64,000 bases of DNA from Rhizoclosmatium globosum. Lineage: Eukaryota; Chytridiomycota; Chytridiomycetes; Chytridiales; Chytriomycetaceae. The position numbers and the translations under genes are program-made. Positions 1-9,320 of this stretch are shown piece after piece. Below the pieces are notes generated by a model that was not told where the DNA came from, searched no databases, and worked only from the letters and a program-made list of their open reading frames with translations. Position 1 is the first letter of the stretch. Every line of letters begins with the position of its first letter. The stretch covers positions 1 to 64,000 of the forward strand of contig MCGO01000040.1 of assembly GCA_002104985.1 (NCBI GenBank), in the 5' to 3' direction.

Positions 1-419
1 ACGACAAGTTGGCAAGATTTATCAATTTTGATGAACAAGAAGTGGCTTCCTTTTTTCAGTCCCCACCAAATAGATCAACAAGACTGGGACGTTATTCAAA
101 GTACTTCGGATTACTCCTGGAACAACTACGTTCTTTTCAATCTATCATTATTTATGGTAGCAGAAATGAGGCCAATTCAGCCAAGGAGACATTGAAGAAT
201 AAGCTTGTTGCTGAAGCAAGGAAAAGATTTGAGGTGTTGCCATGTGGTGACCTTGATCCCAATCATGCAGTTTGGGCATGTTCTAATCTTAATTTGCCTG
301 GTGAAAGAAGAATGCAATTCCTGCGAATGTATCATATTGATGGAAGAGGAATACCATATAATGCCAAAACTAATGGTTTAATTTATCTTCCGTCCGCAAA
401 ACAGAATGTAGTTGTATAG
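1..419 (+). CDS. 3' end of an unrecognised protein, cut by the window edge
   Basis: An open frame enters from the left edge and stays open to a stop at 417-419, about 138 codons. There is no in-frame ATG until late in the frame, so the 5' part (or an upstream exon) is missing. The protein is mixed charged and hydrophobic, with no signal peptide or membrane segment. The C-terminal part contains a GRGIPYNAKTNGLIYLPSA stretch. I do not recognise the family. It lies just upstream of a minisatellite and a tRNA-like element, so a mobile or effector origin is possible but not shown. Confidence 0.45.
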   Translation, partial: DKLARFINFDEQEVASFFQSPPNRSTRLGRYSKYFGLLLEQLRSFQSIIIYGSRNEANSAKETLKNKLVAEARKRFEVLPCGDLDPNHAVWACSNLNLPGERRMQFLRMYHIDGRGIPYNAKTNGLIYLPSAKQNVVV

Positions 420-550
420 TTTATTTGTGTTGCTTTAATTTGTATCGGTGTTTTAGTTTCAGAAATAGAATACACTTTTGATAACCTTTCCTCATGTTGC
501 AGAAAAATTCAAAACAATATTGCAGAACTTTTTTGCAGACTGCAATCAGA

Positions 551-897
551 ATCAGAGGACAGTAACCTGGAGGACGCTGTTTGAGGACGGTAACACAGGA
601 CGCTGTTGGAGGACGCTGTTGGAGGACGCTGTTGGAGGACAGTAACCTGGAGGACGCTGTTGGAGGACGCTGTAGGAGGACAGTAACACAGGACGCTGTT
701 GGAGGACGGTAACCTGGAGGACGCTGTTGGAGGACGGTAACACAGGACGCTGTTGGAGTACGCTGTAGGAGGACGGTAACACAGAACGCTGTTGGAGGAC
801 GGTAACCTGGAGGACGCTGTTGGAGGACGCTGTTGGAGGACGCTGTTGGAGGACGGTAACCTGGAGGACGCTGTTGGAGGACGGTAACACAGGAGGG
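551..897. repeat. Minisatellite 1, variable half-units
   Basis: Imperfect tandem array built from two short half-units that both begin GGAGGAC. One continues GCTGTT, the other GGTAACCT or GGTAACACA. They alternate irregularly over about 345 bp. The array lacks stop codons in two minus-strand frames, which produces long but low-complexity open frames that I do not regard as genes. The reverse complement of the unit resembles the unit of the array at 1499-1638, so the two arrays appear related but inverted. Confidence 0.9.
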
Positions 898-922
898 AGG
901 AAAGACTTTTTTAATCACCAAA

Positions 923-1228
923 ATGATCATTGAAATTGATAGAGACACATTGATGGATGGCTATCAGGCTGCCCTGCGTTTCATTAAGCATCTGGAGGCC
1001 ATTGTGAAGGAGCAATCAGAGCAGATTCATGACCTTAATGAGGAAATAGGCACAGTGAATCATGGCAACTCTGAGCTGGAGCAAAAATTGAAGCAAGTCA
1101 GTGCCTCATTGGATCAACTCAGGCAAATGCAAGTTCTGCAGGGAACAATTGAAGATGCTTCTCAAAGTGGATCAAAGAGAAGGCACTCAAGTACAAAAGC
1201 CAAAATTGAGTATACAGTTCAACAGTGA
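923..1228 (+). CDS. Small coiled-coil ORF, hypothetical
   Basis: An ATG-initiated 101-codon frame begins 25 bp after minisatellite 1. Residues about 20-75 are rich in Glu, Gln, Leu and Ile with heptad-like spacing, so a coiled coil is likely. A basic Ser/Lys/Arg-rich stretch follows near the C-terminus. There is no recognisable domain and no signal peptide. It may be an exon of a larger repeat-associated gene or a chance frame. Codon use looks plausible but the support is weak. Confidence 0.35.
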   Translation: MIIEIDRDTLMDGYQAALRFIKHLEAIVKEQSEQIHDLNEEIGTVNHGNSELEQKLKQVSASLDQLRQMQVLQGTIEDASQSGSKRRHSSTKAKIEYTVQQ

Positions 1229-1414
1229 AGTAATGTTGCTGAAAGTGGGCATATTCAATGGCATATTAAATAAACATACTGATATTCTCTGAATTTACTC
1301 TCTGAATTAACCACCATACATAGAGTGTGACTGAAATATCATCCTGTTAAAGTGTCACCTCCTGTGCCTATGTGCCATCAGATGTAGATTTCCATCTCTC
1401 AGAATAAACATTTT

Positions 1415-1480
1415 TGGCTTAGTTGGTATGTAACACTGCTTCCGCTCGCGAGGTGGTGGGATCAAACCCACTAGAGGGTA
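1415..1480 (+). other. tRNA-like element with A and B boxes (SINE-head-like)
   Basis: TGGCTTAGTTGG at 1415-1426 matches the pol III A-box consensus TRGCNNAGTNGG exactly. GGATCAAACCC at 1459-1469 fits the B-box pattern with the invariant GG, TC, A and CC positions. It sits in a possible T-arm, GTGGG-ATCAAA-CCCAC. The 32 bp spacing between boxes is that of a tRNA. I could not fold a clean acceptor or anticodon stem, so this is not called a functional tRNA. A tRNA-derived short interspersed element or tRNA relic is more likely. Minisatellite 2 begins about 20 bp downstream. Confidence 0.5.
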
Positions 1481-1498
1481 GCGTCCCCTGCACACGAA

Positions 1499-1638
1499 GG
1501 TCAGCGTCCTGTGGGTTACGGTCCTGCAAGGTCAGCGTCCTGTGGGTTACGGTCCTGCAAGGTCAGCGTCCTGTGGGTTACGGTCCTGCAAGGTCAGCGT
1601 CCTGTGGGTTACGGTCCTGCAAGGTCAGCGTCCTGCAG
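1499..1638. repeat. Minisatellite 2, 31-bp unit, 4.5 copies
   Basis: Four essentially identical 31-bp units start at 1499, 1530, 1561 and 1592, with a partial fifth copy from 1623. The unit starts GGTCAGCGTCCTGTGGG and continues TTACGGTCCTGCAA. Near-perfect identity indicates recent expansion or active homogenisation. The unit resembles the reverse complement of minisatellite 1 (shared CAGCGTCCT and GGTTAC blocks with the same spacing). Confidence 0.95.
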
Positions 1639-2076
1639 GATGAAGGTGACTCATCCTAATCACCCTAATCCAACAGTATAGAACCCTAAGCCTAGTTGAA
1701 ATGTAGGGCAAACAATTGAAATGGTTCTCAACCTAGGCCGCCTTCCCAGGCTTCAACATATTAAAACAGTATTTTTACGAAAACCGTCGTGTGGACCACA
1801 ACGTTATTATACACGACTTTCTCCACAGCATACACTGCCATGGAACATTGTGCACACATTTTTCCACCACTTGGTATTGTTGAGAACTGCTGTTGAAAGT
1901 CACTGAAAACTGCTTTTTGAGAGTAAATATTTCCCTTGTTCAATCGATCCGCAACATGGGCAATCGAAATCGTCTCAAGAATGGCATTATGGCGAAGGAA
2001 GGCTCGACAACAACAAACTATTTCTTTCTAATGTAATCAGCAAAAACGTGGATAAGATGCTATTTATTTTGTCATA
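1639..2076. other. Intergenic sequence, nothing recognised
   Basis: AT-rich stretch between minisatellite 2 and the 3' end of the aspartic protease gene. It includes ATCCTAATCACCCTAATCC just after the array. Short open frames on both strands lack any recognisable feature. Confidence 0.6.
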
Positions 2077-3411
2077 TCACCAAGTCCAACCTGCTTTCAC
2101 TGGTGAAAACCCCATTCTCTTTCCACTCTTGTCAAAGACTGTGTAAGCGGCTTGAAAGAACGGTGCACCAAGAATTGTTCCTGACTGTTCCCCTCCGCCA
2201 ACAATCAGTGAAGTACACGACCCTTTCCCGTTCTCGCCAGCAAGAGTCTTGTAGTAAAGCGTATATTGAATAGTAACTGAAGCGGAACTAAGTGGCGCTG
2301 GTGGTCCTGTTAAAGTAATCACCAACGGCTTTCCGTCGCAAGGAATGGTTTTCTCAACGTGGTACCTTGAATTAAACCACGAATTGATGTAGTCCGCGAT
2401 TTCTGTAGTCAACAGCAGTTTTGGCGTACCAGTATCCACCACAATAGAATCAGTGGTCTGTTTGCCCTGAGGAATAGTGTATGAAACTGATCGGGTGTAC
2501 CGAAAGAGTCCACGCCAGAAAACTTGAGATTCCAAGCTTGAAACTGCCAGATACCGTCCCCAGAAAGAGGAAACCATTGAACTCGACCATTCTTGACGTC
2601 AAACTTTGTAGGATCCATGTACCCAAAGTTCACCATGCCCCTGGAGCTGTCATTTGGAGAAATGAAGATTCCAAACATCGAGACACCAATATGATCCATA
2701 AAGTTGGCGTTGTGAATCCTCTTGTTGGTTCCACTTGCAGAACCTCCGTCCAGTGCCTTGGCAATGTTGGAGATCGCATTAAATCCCATTCCAAGAGTAC
2801 CCACACCACCGATTCCTCCGATCAAGTCAGTAGCGATACCCACGGGTAAGTTTTTGGCTTTGCAGAACCATAAGACACAGTGGTATTGTAAATGTCGTAC
2901 TTGACACCGGAGTTCCCGTCTCCATTTCCTAGATAGAATGTAGAGCCTTTGATACCAGTGTTGATGAACTCGTCGTTAACTCGCACGGAGCCTGGCTGAT
3001 TTGGGGTGCAACCACCCTTTGAGTCCGCCGAGCACTTTGAGCCAATAACCCAAGTATCCGAACTCCCTACACACACAAACAAAGGAGCAAGGTCAGAACA
3101 CTGCACCGGCACTAGAAAGCACACTCACCGGTGTCGAAGCAGACGGGCTGCGGTGCATTCCCGGGCAGTGTCAGGTTTGCGTAGAAGTACCCGCCGAGCT
3201 GCTCCTGCTTAATCTCGGCCACCTTCGCGGCCCCGTCGCCGAGCGCCCGTCGCTGAAGGCCGTAGCTGCGGTCCAGCCCGGCATCGCGGAAGATTTCAAT
3301 GTCAACTACACCCGGAAACGGCCATTGCTTTCCTGACCGATTCGGTATTGTTGGCAGTGAGAGGACGGATGAAGCTGCGGCAAGGAGAGAGACAAGAGGT
3401 ATAAGTTGCAT
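2077..3411 (-). CDS. Secreted pepsin-like aspartic protease (family A1)
   Basis: Probable secreted endopeptidase. The chosen ATG at 3411 starts a signal peptide (MQLIPLVSLLAAASSVLS). The first catalytic motif, FDTGSSDTWV, is split by an intron at 3067-3128 (GTGAGT...TAG) in the middle of the DTG glycine codon. A GNGDG flap region follows. The second catalytic motif, VDTGT, lies near 2425, and the C-terminus is at 2077. The frame breaks twice. At about 2859-2861 one A appears to be missing from a short A run, and adding it would rejoin YGSAK with KNLPVG. The second break is between about 2470 and 2510. Both catalytic aspartates are intact, so I treat the breaks as likely sequence errors, though a recent pseudogene cannot be excluded. 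The overall plan fits A1 proteases; substrate unknown. Confidence 0.85.
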
Positions 3412-3552
3412 GGTTTTGATGGAGGGAAAGGGTTCCTTCTTTTGTTGTTGGTTTTGAGGCTGTGGCAGAACATCAATCAAACAGAGATCAACTGACGAAC
3501 ATCGTCACAGAAGAACATTATCATTTTATTTCATCAATGAGCTGTTTAAAGT

Positions 3553-4782
3553 TTATGCGAAAAAGTCCGTATTCTTTTTCACAATTTCGTCGTTGGTCAA
3601 AACAGCCAACTCTCCCTTTCGAGGTGCGAAAACAATAAACAGTGACAGCGGCATTGGAACCTCATGAACAACTGGCAATGGTTCGTGTCGCACCATCTTT
3701 CCCGACCCTCTTAGCCTCATGTCCGTCTCGCCATACAACCCAGCCCAATTCGTCACATTCCCAAACTTGACAAGCCATCTGTCAGGATTTGGAAGCTTCG
3801 CTTGTAAATTCATTCGTTTCAATACACCAGAAGGGTGACTGATGGAAGCACGAATTTGTTGTGGTTTCATAAAGTCTGGAGGCATGTACAAAACAACGGA
3901 TTCATAGTTTCCCGCCAAGAGCGAATGAATTCCTGGCATTCGATTACGGAGGTTTACAGCCATAGCCCCATAATGGCAGTTTGTTACACGCAGCAAATAA
4001 CTCGTCACTATATCATTTGATGACACGAAGCTTTCTTTGCCTGCGCCTTCTGCTTGCGACTTGCGCTTTTCAGATGCAATCCACGTCGCTGGAATAGGTC
4101 GAACACAAGTTGGGAAACAGTCTTGTCGAAGTACAACCTTTTGCCATGCAAACTGAAGGACCTTCGAAATGAAAGTATATACCATACTCAATCGCATAGA
4201 TAGAGTGACTTCCAGCGTTGACACATCCGGCACGACCAATTTCAACTCTTGGGGGAACGATGCACCCGTTCAAATGCGAGAGACTCCACCATACAGCTTT
4301 CACTGAACATATTTGCAATTTTGTAGAAAGTCGCTCCGTCTGCAATGGCATGGTTCAATGACACAACCAATGCAAAATGGGATTTGGATGTGAGAACCGA
4401 AACCGAAAACAATGGTAGCTGCTTATTCATACACGCACGGGCAGACGGAACAAACACTCCAGGAATAGATCCGACAGTTCGAGCGACTAATGGGTGGGCA
4501 GAGTTTACATCCAGGTCCCACTGCTTCACTGATATCAATTTCGAGGCCGTGATATCACTCTGCATCCAATCGATGCTTTCGTCAAATAGCACCCCAATAA
4601 CTCCTTGTGCATCTTTTGATAGCGTCCCGTGAGCCATGGGTTTTGCTTACTATTTGCTTCAGGCGATCTTGAATAAACGACACTGGTGCAGATCCCTCAA
4701 AGAACCAAACAGCCGTAGTGGACATATCCGTGTCAAACAGAGTGAAGGCTGTTTCCTCCTTGAGCAGTGGATGAAATGTCAT
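3553..4782 (-). CDS. HXXXD-type acyltransferase (PF02458-like)
   Basis: A CoA-dependent acyltransferase-like protein related to the BAHD/condensation fold. The catalytic HAIADG motif lies near 4350. Also visible are the family's SSNDIVTSYLL segment, a VNLRNRMPG segment, and VTNWAGLYGETDM at the place of the C-terminal DFG-like motif. The ATG at 4782 (MTFHPLLKEE) is preferred, because the open frame upstream has only a TTG. The frame is interrupted near 4615-4645, where a NPWL.G-type segment is split by two apparent one-base losses, and near 4248-4252 in a run of five C. Its start lies about 75 bp beyond the end of the DUF885 gene on the same strand. Substrate cannot be inferred; there is no signal peptide. 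Confidence 0.75.
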
Positions 4783-4857
4783 TGTTTTGGATGAGATTTC
4801 TTGAGAAAGTTGGGATGAAAGCAATTCATTTTTGGTAATTATCCGCCTTATAATCAA

Positions 4858-6985
4858 TTACATCTTTTTGACGATATCCAGCACAACGAAAAACAATCCA
4901 GCAAGTACGAGAAAGATGGCCTCCTGGAAGTATTCTTCGGCCTTGGAGGCACTTTGATCCATCGAAATCGAGAGCTTGGCATATCCAACAAAAGCTTCTT
5001 CTCATCCACAGCATCGTCCATGGCTCCAATATCCAACACGGTTTCACGACTTTCTTTCTTGGAAGCAACCCACTCCTTCACAGTAGCATCCAACATAGCC
5101 AAAGGCACAGCTCCACGCCCCAACACAACAGAATGGAACTCCTTGACGCTAAAATCCTCACCCAAAGCCTCCTCCGCAAACCCTCTCAACTCCTTGATTT
5201 TCAATTCCCCAATCTTATAGTTCAACGCCTGCCCCGGAATCGCAGTATACCGATTCACCTCCGTCACAGCCTCATCCCTCGTCATGGACACATGCGCCTG
5301 CATAAACTCAACACTTTGTTCAATCGTCCACCCCTTCCCATGCAACCCAGAGTCGACAACAAGTCTACAAGCGCGCCACATTTCAAATTCGAGACGTCCA
5401 AAGTATTCAAAAGGGTCCGTGTACATTCCCAATTCTTCGCCGAGGAATTCAGAGTAGAGGCCCCATCCTTCGACGTAAGGTCCACTCATGACGATACGAC
5501 GGATGAGGTGTTCGTTTCCGTTTTCGGCCACGATGGAGCATTGGTGGTGGTGTCCTGGGTTACCTTCGTGAAGACAGAGGGCTTTGAGTTGGTGGGAAGG
5601 CTTTTGCTTTTGAAGGCGCATGTTGATTGTAAAGACACCACCTCTGTCAAACAAATGAGATTTGTTAGAGCTCGGTGTCAAACTAGAGTGTATCTTACTC
5701 GGCTCCAGTTCCTGCAGCATATTGGCCCAAAGCAGCTGTCGCCTCAAGGTTCGCTGGAACAGGCTTCACTTGGCATCTGAGGTGGTGCGGTCAGATATTA
5801 CTATAGAACGCACGCTATACTCAACTCAAACTTGGGGAATCTATCGAAAATGGTAACCATTCTGGCTCTAGCATCGCCAATGAGTCTGTTACACTCGGGA
5901 ATAATCTCGTTGCTGTCTTTGAAGAACAAATGCGGGAACTTGGTACGGTCCAACAAGTCAGACTGGAACTGTTTCAACGAGGTAACGACACCACAATTCT
6001 TCTTGGCGACTTCAAGCAAGTCATTGATACGAGCCACTTCCGCCAACCCAATGCTATGGATTGCCTCAGCAGAGTACCCAATTTCCGTGTTCGTTTTAAT
6101 GTATCGTTCGTACGCGCCAGGAATGGCGGAGATACCGTCTTCCTTACGAGCATACTTTGCGTAGACATTCTCCAGAAAATCAGCCACGTTCCGAATAGCA
6201 GGGAGAACTTGGTCCTTCAAGAGTGGGACCAAATAGTCTTGATCATGAACAAGTTGAGCAGCTTTGCTCGCACGGTTCAAGCCAGACTCCTTTGCAGCAA
6301 CCAAAACATCTTTCCCATCCCCATACAAAGACTTTGCAACATTGATGAGCAGAGAAACTCCGACGGCATTGAGCGTGGCTTTGCGTTTGATTCCGCGTTT
6401 GTAGTTGTCAATCATGTGGGAACATTGGGCTGGAATCAGGGCGAGTTTAGTACGGTACTTTTGAATGTCCTCTGGAGTTTCGAGAATGTCTTGTTCGAAG
6501 GCAGCCTCGAGGCCAACGAGAGAGCCAAAGAAGTGGCTGTTTAATTAGGGTTAAAGGAGGCATACGAAAGCGAAGAGGAAGAACACACTTGTTTCCGAGT
6601 TCGAGGTTGTAGCCTTCTTCGCCTGGAACACCCTCAATTAAGAGAGATGCATTGATGGCCTCCTTCAAGAAAGCAATATCCTCCTAGGGAGAAAGAGGTG
6701 TTAACCCTAACTCCAACCAACTCAACTGCTCCAACTACTACAATCTACTCAATCAAAACGCACCCGCTCTTTCTTGGACAAGTTTCCTCTCGCTTCTTCC
6801 TCGAGCCGAATAACTTTGACCTTCAGTTCCTCCAGCCGAACAACCAAAGTGATGTGGAACTCAATCGACTCGTTGAAGAGCTTGTCCTCAAAGCCACGCA
6901 CGCCAAACTGCACGGCCATCGACGGATTAACCTCAAACAGAAGCCGCACGTACGCGTCGTTGAGTGCCTGGATCTGTTGCTCCAT
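4858..6985 (-). CDS. DUF885 family protein (gluzincin-like HExxxGH), C-terminal TM
   Basis: Five exons: 6985-6764, 6683-6589, 6536-5821, 5768-5699, and 5643-4858. Introns are 52-80 bp with GT-AG ends and consistent phases. The product is about 629 residues. The C-terminal half has the DUF885 hallmarks: LHEGNPGHH (a HExxxGH metal-binding-like motif), VEGWGLYSE and TAIPGQALNYKIG. DUF885 proteins are putative metallopeptidases of unknown substrate. One frame break at about 4997-5005 must be bridged to reach the natural end, a hydrophobic helix (IFLVLAGLFFVVLDIV) followed by a Lys-Lys-Met tail, suggesting a C-terminal membrane anchor. The 5' end is separated by about 240 bp from the divergent GTPase gene. 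Confidence 0.85.
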
Positions 6986-7222
6986 TTGTTGATTTCAAAA
7001 GTTAATGTTGTGGTTGTGACTCGGATCGGATCACAAAGTGTCTTTCTTTCTTCCGTTCCGTTTCAAATAAACCGATCATTACAAGTAAAGTAAACCATCG
7101 CAATTGAGTTACTAGTTGGGTATTTACGAAAATTACATGCTTTGATGAAGGCAAACCTTAACCGTTACTGTAACCGTTAAATTGTTACATAGATCTCCTC
7201 TTGAAACCCTAGCAGGTATTAA

Positions 7223-9186
7223 ATGTTGAGTGCATACGTGTTCCCTTATTTCTTTCATGATAGAAATCTGCGCCTAAACTATATTCTACAATTCACTCAG
7301 TCCCCATCACCCTGTAGGCACAAAAAGGTTTGGATAGTTGACATAAACTTTATGCCCCGTTGTAATCCTTGCGCCATCTTCACAGATCTTGAATCATCGA
7401 TGACTGTAGAGTACCCAATAGCGGTTTATGGTGATCAATGTGTTCTGGATCTTTCCAAGCAACCTATCATCGCGTTACCCTCACCCTCGACACCCCCTCA
7501 ACACAGTAAAGCGGTCCAAATTGTTGTTATTGGTGAAAGCGGAGTGGGTAAAAGTAAAATCTGTGAAGAGTATAATCCCCTCTTTCGATCTGGAACAACT
7601 GATGATGGGAGTGGATTCACACAAGAAACTCAAAGTGGAGAAGCAACCCTTAAATTGTGTGGTTCCTCTGCAGTAGTAACAATCAACGACACTCCGGGTT
7701 TAAATGAACATGGCGCAGATGATCAGAAGAAGAGAAACATGTTGTTTAAATTGCCTTGGAATGCTCCTTGTATTTTTGTGGTTCTAGTTAATTGCATGGG
7801 TGGACGTACGCAAAATGCCGTTGACCAGTTCTTGAAGCCTTACTATAACTACATCGACTTCACCGACAAGAGTGTATTCGTCGTCTTTAAGGGCGCGGAT
7901 AGTCATGTGGTATGACTCTTACAACTTGTGGAAGATGAAGAAAGCTAACGAGAATTACTTATAGAAATCCGATTCATTTGAAAAAACAGTTCATAATCGT
8001 GCGAAGTGGCTTCGTTGTCAAGTTCTTGCCAATGACAAGCGTGTTGCTGCATTTACCCTTCTTAAGGAAGACGATTGTTCTAACGTTTTGGAAAACGCAT
8101 ATATGTTCTGCACTCCAGGAAATCTTAGAGCAGGTGGGGATTATGCTAGGGCTCTCGCCGAGCTTGGCTCACTTACTGTAGAACGTAAGCCATCAATCTC
8201 AGTTTCCTAAACTTTAAACCACATTTTGACTCCAACTTTTAGATATATCGCTGCAAACTCACCATGAATCCCTTAAGAACGAAAATTCTGAAGTGAAGCT
8301 TCGGAACGAAGAATTAGTTGTCAAGTTGGAAGAAACAAATGCAAAGTGTAAGCTATCTGCCCCACTTTCCTAAAACCTCCATTCTAACTCTCAACTTTTA
8401 GATGTTTCGCTTCAAGCTCAGAGCAAATCACTGGAGAGCGAAAATTCTAAAGTGAAACTTCGGAACGAAGAATTAGTTGTCGAACTGGAAATGGCAAAAG
8501 CCACAAGTTCTCAGCAGAACAAAGAAATTGAGGAGTTGGCTCGTAAAAAGAATATTATGGAAGCGAATGCCGCGTCTTTAAAGGCCAAATGCGAGAGTCT
8601 TCGCATAAAGGTCACTGGCCTTCAAAAAACCATCGACACCTTGATAAAAACAAGGACAAGAATTCTCAATTATTACAGGAAGCAGCTTAAAGAGTATCTA
8701 AAAATTACTACCGGCGAAATTGAATCGTACAATATGGAAGGAACTCGTTCATCTTGCTCTTTCGGATCACCAAGGGTGTACAGCGGTTCGGCCACTTCTA
8801 AGCGGCTACTGAAGGGACTCGCGCGACCAGTGCGCCAACAACATCTAAATGTGTTGATGGAGAATCTCTGGGAAGTGGTCGAGATTCTAGAAGAAATTGA
8901 TGACTCATTGAAAAAAGAAAGGGAAGATCGTCTGGACAAATACAAAACGCAAATTGAAGAATACACAAAAATTACAGCCGATGAAATAGCTTCGTTCAAC
9001 GCGGAAGGAACTCGCTCGTGGTACTCTTTTGGATTTGGAGAAAGTCATGAATACAAGGGCACGAAACGTTCGAAGGAAATACTGGGGAAACTCACGCGAC
9101 CAGTGTTTCAGCAGCGTATTGATGAATTGATTGAAAATACCAGTAGAGAGATGAGGATGTTCAAATATGGATGTACTGAAGAATGA
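7223..9186 (+). CDS. AIG1/GIMAP-like GTPase with coiled-coil and C-terminal tandem repeat
   Basis: Four exons: 7223-7909, 7965-8184, 8243-8347, and 8402-9186, all GT-AG and in phase with no frame break. The GTPase domain carries a P-loop GESGVGKS (G1) and DTPG (G3), with FVVFKGAD at the place of G4, as in AIG1/septin-related GTPases. After it come two short exons encoding homologous coiled-coil segments (SLQ..., VKLRNEELVV) and a longer helical stretch. The C-terminus holds two copies of a ~65-residue segment with an EGTRS...SFG core. The start is uncertain: ATGs at 7223, 7352 and 7400 are all in frame, and 7352 or 7400 would give a more normal N-terminus. Immune or membrane roles known for GIMAPs in animals and plants are not demonstrated here. 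Confidence 0.75.
8185..8480 (+). repeat. Tandem exon-plus-intron duplication inside the GTPase gene
   Basis: Exon 3 (8243-8347) and the start of exon 4 (8402-about 8490) encode nearly the same peptide. Both have ...SLQ, a variable stretch, then VKLRNEELVV. Both begin AT after a phase-1 intron. The preceding introns 8185-8242 and 8348-8401 are also alike: both begin GTAAGC, both contain TTTCCTAAA, and both end CAACTTTTAG. This indicates duplication of a complete intron-exon unit. Confidence 0.8.
8655..9165 (+). repeat. Two-copy C-terminal protein repeat of unknown family
   Basis: Copy 1 covers about 8675-8870 and copy 2 about 8935-9150. Both begin with a basic helix and Q-L/I-KEY or EEY-KIT. 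Both contain EI.S.N.EGTRS..SFG, then a KRS/TSKR basic patch, then L.RPV.QQ and a C-terminal helix. The conserved core suggests a small folded domain that I cannot assign. Confidence 0.65.
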
Positions 9187-9320
9187 ATTGCAAATTTCTC
9201 TTTCTCTGTTTCTTACATAATAAATATCGGCGCAGCAACACAAAATGAGCCGACCATCAACACCGTCAACTCGGCACAGGCACAGGACCACAAGCAGCGC
9301 ACATTGACACGCTACTTCAG

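Noticed and set aside
421..948. Two long overlapping minus-strand open frames over the first minisatellite
   Set aside because: They exist only because the tandem unit lacks stop codons; composition is monotonous and no start or splice signals support them.
1405..1480. A functional tRNA gene
   Set aside because: A and B boxes are good, but I could not form convincing acceptor and anticodon stems.
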